Assembly (NCBI GenBank): GCA_017631745.1 | Contig: JAGBSR010000059.1 | Location: forward strand, 1-7,945 | Source of the DNA: Clostridia bacterium | GTDB lineage: Bacteria > Bacillota > Clostridia > Oscillospirales > Acutalibacteraceae | Reading direction: 5' to 3' | Length of the DNA: 7,945 nt | Shown here: positions 1 through 5,037 of the stretch, piece by piece | How positions within the stretch are numbered: position 1 is the stretch's first letter | Layout: every line of letters starts with the position of its first letter | The notes under the pieces: generated by a model | Databases searched by the model: none | Seen by the model: the letters and a program-made list of their open reading frames with translations, nothing else | What the model was told of the DNA's origin: nothing | Made by a program: the position numbers and the translations under genes

Positions 1-1
1 A

Positions 2-718
2 GAGGAGTATGAGGAAGTAAGAGAATTCGGACCTTACGACCACAATGCTGCTGAAGAAAAGTGGAAGGATCTCGACTTTGAACAGTTAGTTGAGCAGATG
101 TCACTTTATGTTTCAAATGCAAAGAAGTTCTTCTTCTCAAAAACAAAGAGAGTTGTAAACGGTCATGATGTTGATACTCTCGTTCAGTTTATGCAGGAAA
201 AATTCCCCGATGAATTTATCAAGTCAAAGGACATCATCGAGAGAGAAACCCGCATTATCTCAGAAGCAAACTCAAAGGCTGATAAGCTTGTAAATGATGC
301 ACACAACTACAAAAACGAAACAACTGCAAAGTCACAGCAGTATTATAACGATGTAGTTAAAAAGGCTCAGGCTGACGCTGAAGCTATTATTGCAAGAGCA
401 AACAACCACGCTGCTGAGCTTGTGAAGGAACACAACATCACAAGAATGGCAAGAGAAGAGTCCGAGAGAATCAAGGCTGAAACAGAAAAGACTGTTCAGG
501 GTATGATTGCAAAGACAACAAACGACTGCAACGAATATAAGAAGCAGGCTAATGACTATGCTAAGAGCATTGTTCAGGGTGCTTATAACTTCATCACAAG
601 CGGTCTTGCATGTTATCAGGGCATCGCTGCTAAAAACCTTGATGAAATTAACAAGGTTAATATGCAGTTCCAGCAGGAATATGCAGTGCAGGTTAAGAAC
701 CTCGGCATCGACAACTGA
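2..718 (+). CDS. Coiled-coil protein of unknown function, partial at the 5' end
   Basis: The reading frame is open to the left edge, giving at least 238 residues before the TGA stop. The ATG at 98 is in frame but has no Shine-Dalgarno sequence before it, and upstream codons look coding (an acidic stretch, then WKDLDFEQLVEQ), so the true start probably lies outside the window. After a mixed N-terminal part with FFFSKTKRVVNGHDVDTLVQ comes a long charged, Ala/Glu/Lys-rich helix (roughly codons from 236 to 545) with heptad character, of the kind often annotated as DivIVA-like or V-type ATPase subunit H-like. The C-terminal part is less charged (SIVQGAYNFITSGLACYQGI). No signal peptide, membrane span or catalytic motif is visible in this part. 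Codon use is strongly biased (AAG, GCT, GAA, TCA), suggesting good expression. I do not recognise a specific function; a scaffold role is only an inference from the coiled coil. A rho-independent terminator follows directly. Confidence 0.8.
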   Translation, partial: EEYEEVREFGPYDHNAAEEKWKDLDFEQLVEQMSLYVSNAKKFFFSKTKRVVNGHDVDTLVQFMQEKFPDEFIKSKDIIERETRIISEANSKADKLVNDAHNYKNETTAKSQQYYNDVVKKAQADAEAIIARANNHAAELVKEHNITRMAREESERIKAETEKTVQGMIAKTTNDCNEYKKQANDYAKSIVQGAYNFITSGLACYQGIAAKNLDEINKVNMQFQQEYAVQVKNLGIDN

Positions 719-739
719 TTTATCGGTACGCGACGAAAT

Positions 740-776
740 AAAGGCGAGTAGGGAAGTCCCTGCCCGCCTTTTTTGT
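740..776. terminator. Rho-independent terminator, probably bidirectional
   Basis: The stem AAAGGCGAGTAGGGA pairs with TCCCTGCCCGCCTTT with one A-C mismatch and one G-T wobble around a very small loop. It is followed by TTTTTTGTTTTG on the plus strand, ending the coiled-coil gene 22 bases after its stop. Read on the minus strand the same stem is followed by ATTTCG after a T-rich stem end, so it could also stop the TetR transcript converging from the right. Confidence 0.85.
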
Positions 777-801
777 TTTGTGCAAGTTTGGCAAGAAAAT
801 C

Positions 802-1341
802 TTACGATACTACCCTAATAAAATCTCTTGCAATTTCTTCAGGGCTGATGTTCATTTTTTTGTCTGCACACCATTTGAGTGTGGCGCAGAAACTGCAGAC
901 AAGGTGGTTGAGCAAAAAGTCCTGGGGCACATCCTTGCTGAAATCTTTCAGATGCATTTTAAACAGCTCAGATAGATACTCTTTGATATAGCTCATAAAC
1001 AGCTCACCGCTCTCACAGCCGAGCAACCCGATAATATCCTTTTTGTTGGCTTTGAGATGCCACAGAATGTGGGCGAGTTTTTCCTGGAGATTGTGTGTTT
1101 CACCGGGATACTCGCATATTTCACCGCGGAAAATATGGTCAAATATGTCACTGCAGATAGCTTTCAGCAGGGCGTCTTTAGTCTCAAAGTGGGAATAAAA
1201 AGTGCTTCTGCCCACATCTGCTCTGTCGATAATGTCCTGCACGGTTATGTTTTCATATCGGTTCTTTTCTAACAGTTCACGAAAAGCATTGAAAATAGCT
1301 TCTCTTGTTTTTCTTTGCCGTCTGTCCATAGCCTTTACCAT
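802..1341 (-). CDS. TetR/AcrR-family transcriptional regulator, possibly metal-responsive
   Basis: A 179-residue protein of normal TetR length. The N-terminal DNA-binding domain is clear: RRQRKTREAIFNAFRELL (about 7-24) followed by the helix-turn-helix ITVQDIIDRADVGRSTFYSHF at about 32-52 and the usual KDALL. The rest is an all-helical ligand/dimer domain with no close family that I recognise. It has six cysteines (63, 76, 109, 149, 152, 158), including a CxxC with a third Cys six residues later, which could bind a metal or react with an electrophile. The start is chosen because AGGAG (1349-1353) sits 7 bases before this ATG; an in-frame Met at residue 5 has no such site. It is divergent from a CDF cation exporter, so control of that pump and of itself is the likely job (inference). 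The precedent is SczA, a zinc-responsive TetR regulator of czcD in Streptococcus pneumoniae. Drug or organic ligands remain possible. Confidence 0.92.
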   Translation of the reverse strand: MVKAMDRRQRKTREAIFNAFRELLEKNRYENITVQDIIDRADVGRSTFYSHFETKDALLKAICSDIFDHIFRGEICEYPGETHNLQEKLAHILWHLKANKKDIIGLLGCESGELFMSYIKEYLSELFKMHLKDFSKDVPQDFLLNHLVCSFCATLKWCADKKMNISPEEIARDFIRVVS

Positions 1342-1351
1342 ACAAAATCTC

Positions 1352-1370
1352 CTGAATGTTCAGTAACTGA
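1352..1370. promoter_or_regulatory. Candidate operator next to the TetR start
   Basis: Two short palindromes overlap here: CTGAA-TG-TTCAG (1352-1363) and TCAGT-A-ACTGA (1360-1370). They lie 11-29 bases upstream of the TetR start codon and touch its Shine-Dalgarno sequence. The ten-base string TGTTCAGTAA (1357-1366) recurs inverted with one change at 1421-1430 (TGTTCAATAA on the minus strand). A repeated, inverted half-site in a TetR-pump control region suggests regulator binding, but this is inferred from symmetry alone. Confidence 0.4.
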
Positions 1371-1420
1371 CAAGGATAAGAATTTATATGTTGTTTTTCA
1401 CCTGCCTGTCTGATAGTATA

Positions 1421-1441
1421 TTATTGAACAATGTGTACATT
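1421..1441. promoter_or_regulatory. Candidate operator within the divergent promoters
   Basis: Contains ATTG-AA-CAAT (1423-1432) overlapping AATGT-GT-ACATT (1430-1441), both short inverted repeats, plus the inverted copy of the TGTTCARTAA string. It covers the -35 candidate of the cation exporter gene and lies at or just beyond the predicted start point of the TetR gene, so a bound regulator could affect both transcripts. No experimental motif was available for comparison. Confidence 0.4.
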
Positions 1442-1453
1442 AACATATATATT
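1424..1453 (+). promoter_or_regulatory. Candidate promoter of the CDF exporter gene
   Basis: TTGAAC (1424-1429) and TATATT (1448-1453) are separated by 18 bases, resembling a sigma-A promoter with a weak -35 box. The start point would be near 1460, giving a leader of about 30 bases before the ATG at 1492. The region is AT-rich, so chance matches are possible. Confidence 0.4.
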
Positions 1454-1479
1454 GTATTATCAAAAAATATAAAAGTCAA
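1451..1479 (-). promoter_or_regulatory. Candidate promoter of the TetR gene
   Basis: On the minus strand, TTGACT (1479-1474) and TACAAT (1456-1451) are separated by exactly 17 bases, each matching five of six consensus sigma-A positions. Transcription would start near 1444, leaving a leader of about 100 bases before the TetR ATG. The -10 box overlaps the -10 candidate of the opposing exporter promoter. Confidence 0.5.
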
Positions 1480-1481
1480 TG

Positions 1482-1486
1482 GGTGA
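1482..1486 (+). promoter_or_regulatory. Ribosome binding site deciding the CDF start
   Basis: GGTGA, complementary to the end of 16S rRNA, ends 5 bases before the ATG at 1492. It overlaps an in-frame GTG at 1483 that itself has no Shine-Dalgarno sequence upstream, so the ATG is the better start. Confidence 0.55.
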
Positions 1487-1491
1487 GAGTT

Positions 1492-2391
1492 ATGAAAACT
1501 GAAAAAAATATTCTTGTTGCATTTGTGCTGAATCTGTCATTTGCACTGCTCGAGTTTTTCGGCGGAATCTTTACGGGAAGTGTAGCAATTATCTCAGACG
1601 CCGTACACGATATGGGCGATGCGGCGAGCATCGGAATTGCATATGCTCTTGAAAAGAAAAGCAAACAACAGCCTGACGAAAATTACACCTATGGCTATGG
1701 TCGATTTTCTGTGCTTGGTGGACTCATAACAACTCTCATTTTGCTTTGCGGATCTGTGGCTGTCTGCTGTAATGCCGTATCAAGAATTATCAATCCTGCA
1801 GAAATCAATTATGACGGTATGATTATCTTTGCCCTTATAGGGGCAGTTGTGAATTTTGCGGCGGCATATTTTACGAGAGAGGGCGACAGCATCAATCAGA
1901 AGGCTGTAAATCTTCATATGCTCGAGGATGTATCAGGCTGGGTAGTTGTGCTCATTGGTGCGGTGATTATGAGGTTTACGGATTGGGCGGTAATTGACCC
2001 GATTATGTCCATTGGCGTTGCGGTGTTTATACTGATAAATGCAGGAAAAAACTTAAAAGAAGTCCTATATATTTTTCTTGAAAAGACACCCGACGGGGTG
2101 TCGGTAAGCGGGATAAAAGCGCTTATTTGTGAGATTGAGGGTGTTGTCGAGGTGCACCATATTCATCTGAGAAGTATTGACGGGCATGGCATATATGCCA
2201 CAATGCATATAGTGGCTCAAGGCGATTTTCACGAGATAAAGCACAAGGTGAGACACGGGCTGAGTGAGTTTGGTATAGTGCATTCGGTTATAGAATCAGA
2301 ATCGCCTGACGAGTGTTGCGATAGCAAAGTTTGTGTGATAAAGAAAAAAGAATGCTTAGACAGCCATCTTCACCATCATCATAGCCATTGA
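1492..2391 (+). CDS. CDF-family cation (probably zinc) efflux transporter, CzcD-like
   Basis: A 299-residue cation diffusion facilitator, which exports divalent metal ions from the cytoplasm, usually in exchange for protons. Six membrane segments fit: about 7-27, 30-53, 73-98, 109-127, 142-162 and 165-185. The transport site is intact: SDAVHDMGD in segment 2 gives H39 and D43, and HMLEDVSGW in segment 5 gives H142 and D146. The HxxxD/HxxxD pairing is known from zinc-preferring members, unlike the DxxxD of YiiP. The conserved YTYGYGRF loop follows segment 2. A cytoplasmic C-terminal domain has VHHIHLRSIDG. The tail is unusual: cysteines 275, 276, 281 and 288, then HLHHHHSH at the very end, a likely metal-binding extension. 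An upstream GTG at 1483 would add three residues but lacks its own ribosome binding site. The divergent TetR gene is the probable regulator. Zinc is the best guess; cobalt, cadmium or manganese cannot be excluded. Confidence 0.93.
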   Translation: MKTEKNILVAFVLNLSFALLEFFGGIFTGSVAIISDAVHDMGDAASIGIAYALEKKSKQQPDENYTYGYGRFSVLGGLITTLILLCGSVAVCCNAVSRIINPAEINYDGMIIFALIGAVVNFAAAYFTREGDSINQKAVNLHMLEDVSGWVVVLIGAVIMRFTDWAVIDPIMSIGVAVFILINAGKNLKEVLYIFLEKTPDGVSVSGIKALICEIEGVVEVHHIHLRSIDGHGIYATMHIVAQGDFHEIKHKVRHGLSEFGIVHSVIESESPDECCDSKVCVIKKKECLDSHLHHHHSH

Positions 2392-2426
2392 GTATAGGAT
2401 AGGTATGATTTATAAAGCAATACAAA

Positions 2427-2457
2427 AAGGCAACCTTTTGAGGCTGCCTTAATTTAT
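2427..2457. terminator. Bidirectional terminator between convergent genes
   Basis: The stem AAGGCA-a-CCT, loop TTTG, AGG-c-TGCCTT has nine pairs with one internal mismatch. On the plus strand it is followed by AATTTATTTT, ending the exporter gene 36 bases after its stop. On the minus strand it is followed by TTTTTGTATTG, a better T-tract, so it also suits the flavoprotein gene coming from the right. Confidence 0.75.
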
Positions 2458-2466
2458 TTTGTTGTA

Positions 2467-2509
2467 GCGGGACTCTGTCCCGCGCCCTGCAAGCTTTTGA
2501 AAAAGCTTG
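2467..2509. repeat. Two adjacent hairpins, possible dispersed palindromic repeat
   Basis: A perfect GCGGGAC-TCT-GTCCCGC stem (2467-2483) is followed six bases later by a perfect CAAGCTTTT-GA-AAAAGCTTG inverted repeat (2490-2509), then ACCAAAACTTT up to the flavoprotein stop. The GC-rich hairpin has no T-tract on either side, so it is not a standard terminator. Similar CAAGCTTTTGAAAAAGCTTG-type strings are, from memory, common between genes in gut Clostridia, which would make this a REP-like element; copy number cannot be tested within the window. Confidence 0.5.
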
Positions 2510-2522
2510 ACCAAAACTTTAG

Positions 2523-3917
2523 TTACATACCGATTTTTCTTAAAATCTCAGGGTCGCAAGTGTCAGCAACCTTGCCAATCTTCTGCCAAAGTGCATCAGC
2601 TTTTGCCTTCCAAGCAAAATAACCTGCAGGTGAGTCGGGATACTCATCATAAAGTTTGCCCACTTCACCGCTCTGCATAAGACCTGTGATAACTTTCTTG
2701 ACATTGCTCATCTTAAGCTTGCCGCTTGCAACACCTGCAAGAATACCGCTGACAATCTTTGCAATATCCTTGGGACCGAGGTCAAGCTCCTGTCCCATAC
2801 CGCCGAGAATTTTCTGGCTGAAGATAACATCATTTTTAAACAGGTACTCAGCTTCTTCATAGCTGAAGCTGACTATGCCGATAAGCAGAGGCCTGAGTGC
2901 ATCGAAGTCCTTGCCCTGTACCTTGAAATAGCGCTTATTGATTGACCACATATTTTCTTTGGTAAGAGGCTTATCTTCCTTAAGAAGCTTTGAGATAACC
3001 TCGACAGCGATTTCTGCCTGATAGAGTGATGAGGTACAGCCCTCGCCGCAGGTGGGCTTTGTAAGGAATGCTGTGTCACCCATAGCGATGAAGCCGTCTT
3101 CAACAAATGAATAAAGTGTTCTGTGATAGGGAGTCATACCCTTTTCAACCTTTTCGATTGTATATTTCGGCCAGGGTACATTCTTCTTCCAGTCTCTGTT
3201 GAAGATTTCCTCAGCGTAATCGTATGAGTAGTTTGAGCCTACACCGAGAATTGCGCCGTGATCGTCACCGCTGGGAGCTGACCAGGACTTATACTGCATA
3301 AAGAAGCCGTGATGATCGAGAGGGTTGATTTTTTCATCCTCATATTTTGCATAATAAAGCACAACATAGAAGATATCTTCAGGTGTGAGTGCAAAGTTTT
3401 CAACATATGCATTATCGGGGAGCTTTCTTCTTGCTGCTGAGGGGATACCTGTGCAGTCTGCAACAAGCTTTGCATAAGCTTCTTTTTCGCCTTCGTCTGT
3501 TATGTACTTGGCACCGATGATCTTGCCTTTTTCGTCTTTGATAAAATCGGAGAATGCAGCGCCGAAAATAATCTCTGCACCTGCAGCTTCAGCTTCGCGG
3601 TTCATATTCATAATGAACTCGTGCTTGTGCATACCGATAACGGTTTCATTGCCGAACTTTGAATAGTTGCCGTAAGGGGAGTAGCTTCTGCCTGAGGTGA
3701 ATTCAAAGCCGTAATCATCGTCGCCCTCTTTGGGGATGTGCAGATCAAATCTTTCCATTTCAAGCTTACCCATATGGAAAATGTCATATTCTCTTGATAC
3801 GTTTTCGGGCTTCTGCTTTTCAATTACAAGCACGCTGTGACCCTGCTGAGCCATTTTCTTTGCAAACCATGCACCTGTTGTTGATGCACCTGCAATGATA
3901 ATGTCATAAATTTTCAT
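2523..3917 (-). CDS. FAD-dependent oxidoreductase, geranylgeranyl reductase/FixC-like
   Basis: A 464-residue flavoprotein. The N-terminal Rossmann fold runs DIIIAGASTTGAWFAKKM...VLVIEK (5-34), with E33 placed for the FAD ribose. The dinucleotide loop is GASTTG, with Ser12 where the middle Gly of GxGxxG is expected. VADCTG (152-157) and GDTAFLTKPTCGEG (280-293) match the later FAD motifs of the geranylgeranyl reductase/FixC group. Family members reduce prenyl double bonds or act as hydroxylase-like or electron-transfer flavoproteins; the substrate here is unknown. No signal peptide or transmembrane helix is evident, although the C-terminal third has amphipathic segments (about 340-420) that might touch membrane. 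The start is supported by AGGAG (3926-3930) 8 bases upstream; a nearby ATG at 3921 is out of frame. It follows spoIIR on the same strand after 91 bases but has its own promoter candidate. A role in sporulation is not indicated by the sequence. Confidence 0.88.
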   Translation of the reverse strand: MKIYDIIIAGASTTGAWFAKKMAQQGHSVLVIEKQKPENVSREYDIFHMGKLEMERFDLHIPKEGDDDYGFEFTSGRSYSPYGNYSKFGNETVIGMHKHEFIMNMNREAEAAGAEIIFGAAFSDFIKDEKGKIIGAKYITDEGEKEAYAKLVADCTGIPSAARRKLPDNAYVENFALTPEDIFYVVLYYAKYEDEKINPLDHHGFFMQYKSWSAPSGDDHGAILGVGSNYSYDYAEEIFNRDWKKNVPWPKYTIEKVEKGMTPYHRTLYSFVEDGFIAMGDTAFLTKPTCGEGCTSSLYQAEIAVEVISKLLKEDKPLTKENMWSINKRYFKVQGKDFDALRPLLIGIVSFSYEEAEYLFKNDVIFSQKILGGMGQELDLGPKDIAKIVSGILAGVASGKLKMSNVKKVITGLMQSGEVGKLYDEYPDSPAGYFAWKAKADALWQKIGKVADTCDPEILRKIGM

Positions 3918-3951
3918 TCATATCACTCCTGTTATTTTTTAATACTTAACA

Positions 3952-3980
3952 ATCATATCATTAATATGCAACATTTTCAA
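3952..3980 (-). promoter_or_regulatory. Sigma-A-like promoter of the flavoprotein gene
   Basis: On the minus strand TTGAAA (3980-3975) and TATGAT (3957-3952) are separated by exactly 17 bases. Transcription would begin near 3945, about 28 bases before the start codon, leaving room for the AGGAG site. An AT hairpin (ATTTTC-AATA-GAAAAT, 3973-3988) overlaps the -35 box; it lacks a T-tract and is unlikely to terminate spoIIR. Confidence 0.65.
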
Positions 3981-4008
3981 TAGAAAATATTACTTTTACA
4001 ATGAAAAA

Positions 4009-4623
4009 TCATTTATTTTCAACAAAATATCTGTTCTTGATATCATAATATTTCTCTATAAGCCAAAAGCGCACCTCATACTTGTGATTTGCCGTTACAA
4101 TCTGCATTTCCTCGTCTGTGAGAAAGTCGCTGACAGTTTCTTTATTATCTCTTGCGGCAGGCAGACAAAGGGGCGGAAACATAATACACCACCAATTTTT
4201 TCCTTTACCCTCGCCGATGATTATACGCACTGCTTTATAGTACCCTGCCGGCAGGGTAATGTCATCATAAACACGGGTAGGAAAGTAGCTTCTTTTCAGC
4301 TCAATTTTAACATCATAATCATATCCCAACTCTGCAATGGTTTGCTTTGCACAGTTTAAGAGCACACCTGTATTTTCTGCAATTCTTCCCTCGGCGGAAA
4401 TAATATCCTCACTGCCTGAAAAGACAGTCTCGCCTGCTTTGAGCACTGCATCTCTTACGGAAAGCTTAAGCTGTTGATCGGCGTCACTGTCTGAGTTAGC
4501 GATAACATGCAGCCTGAGAATTTCTTCTCGTATGCCCTTGCAGTCATTTTCAAAGGATACGGTGGCAATAATGCAGATAATAAGGGTAACAAAAACGGAT
4601 ATATCAATAGCTTTGAGCTTCAT
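4009..4623 (-). CDS. spoIIR: Stage II sporulation protein R
   Basis: A 204-residue secreted signalling protein. In Bacillus subtilis SpoIIR is made in the forespore under sigma-F and acts from the intermembrane space on the protease SpoIIGA, which then activates pro-sigma-E in the mother cell. An N-terminal hydrophobic segment (about 8-24) is a signal peptide or anchor. Two signature stretches are visible: LRLHVIANSDSDADQQLKL with VRDAVL (36-61), and YDDITLPAGYYKAVRIIIGEGKGKNWWCIMFPPLC (119-153), where GEGKGKNWWC is the family hallmark. The length is slightly shorter than the B. subtilis protein. The start has AAAGGAG (4633-4639) 9 bases upstream. I could not find a convincing sigma-F box in the 157 bases shared with the divergent ACP gene, though GGAATAATT around 4680-4690 on the minus strand faintly resembles a sigma-F -10 without a matching -35. 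Its presence implies that the organism, or a recent ancestor, makes endospores. Confidence 0.95.
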   Translation of the reverse strand: MKLKAIDISVFVTLIICIIATVSFENDCKGIREEILRLHVIANSDSDADQQLKLSVRDAVLKAGETVFSGSEDIISAEGRIAENTGVLLNCAKQTIAELGYDYDVKIELKRSYFPTRVYDDITLPAGYYKAVRIIIGEGKGKNWWCIMFPPLCLPAARDNKETVSDFLTDEEMQIVTANHKYEVRFWLIEKYYDIKNRYFVENK

Positions 4624-4733
4624 AATATGTATCTCCTTTGAGTATCAGTGTAAGGAGAGTTTCGTCAGGGTGCAGTAGAATTATTCCTTATCTGTGAAAT
4701 ATCTTTTTAGAGGGCAGAATTAAATGTCATTAC

Positions 4734-4763
4734 TTGACAAACAATAAGCTTATGTAATATTAT
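4734..4763 (+). promoter_or_regulatory. Candidate promoter of the ACP-HAD-glycerate kinase operon
   Basis: A perfect TTGACA (4734-4739) is followed after 18 bases by TATTAT (4758-4763). The predicted start point, near 4770, falls inside the AAGGAG ribosome binding site (4766-4771), leaving almost no leader; using TAATAT at 4755 instead shifts it only a few bases. A TGTCA-N5-TGACA inverted repeat (4725-4739) overlaps the -35 box and could bind a regulator. Confidence 0.4.
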
Positions 4764-4780
4764 TTAAGGAGTGAATCTCT

Positions 4781-5014
4781 ATGGATACAATGAAGAAAAT
4801 AAAAGAAATAATCTCTCAGCAGACAGGCATTGATGAAGAAGCAATTTCAGAAAGCACCACTCTTGAAGACATAATGGCGGACTCTCTTGATACTATTGAG
4901 ATGCTTATGGCAATAGAGGACAGCTTTGATATCGATATTCCCGACGAAGATGCAAAAACTTTGCAGAGTGTCGGCGGACTTTGTGCCTATATTGATGATA
5001 AGCTGATGAGCTGA
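4781..5014 (+). CDS. Acyl carrier protein (orphan, not in a fab cluster)
   Basis: A 77-residue acidic four-helix protein of normal ACP length. The hallmark ADSLDTIEM is at 33-41: Ser35 in Asp-Ser-Leu is the expected attachment point for the 4'-phosphopantetheine arm, added by an ACP synthase. The helix after it (LDTIEMLMAIEDSFDIDIPDED) is typical of the acidic surface that docks onto partner enzymes. It closely resembles fatty-acid-type ACPs, but none of the usual fab genes is nearby. Instead a HAD phosphatase begins 23 bases downstream, followed by glycerate kinase. The start has AAGGAG 9 bases upstream; a second Met at residue 4 would be too far away. It may be a second ACP serving a specialised acyl or glyceryl transfer, or a housekeeping ACP that has moved. 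The sequence does not decide between these. Confidence 0.93.
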   Translation: MDTMKKIKEIISQQTGIDEEAISESTTLEDIMADSLDTIEMLMAIEDSFDIDIPDEDAKTLQSVGGLCAYIDDKLMS

Positions 5015-5037
5015 GTGAATGATGTAAGGAGAAGGAA

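Noticed and set aside
98..100. ATG as the true start of the first gene
   Set aside because: The frame is open upstream to the edge with coding-like residues and there is no ribosome binding site before 98, so the gene is treated as cut by the window.
773..1272. Plus-strand open frames across the TetR gene
   Set aside because: They lie antisense to a well-supported TetR gene, lack ribosome binding sites and have no recognisable protein features.
1483..1485. GTG start for the CDF transporter
   Set aside because: It overlaps the GGTGA site that serves the ATG at 1492 and has no Shine-Dalgarno sequence of its own.
3973..3988. ATTTTC-AATA-GAAAAT hairpin as a spoIIR terminator
   Set aside because: The stem is short and almost entirely AT, and no T-tract follows it on the minus strand; it sits within the flavoprotein promoter.
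4084..4359. Plus-strand open frame inside spoIIR
   Set aside because: It is antisense to conserved spoIIR codons and its translation shows no family features.
4640..4740. Sigma-F promoter for spoIIR
   Set aside because: Only a partial GGAATAATT -10-like string was found, with no matching -35 box at 15-16 bases, so no site is annotated even though sigma-F control is expected from Bacillus subtilis.
4724..4747. Seven-codon open frame upstream of the ACP gene as a leader peptide
   Set aside because: It overlaps the -35 box, has no good ribosome binding site and shows no attenuator hairpins after it.
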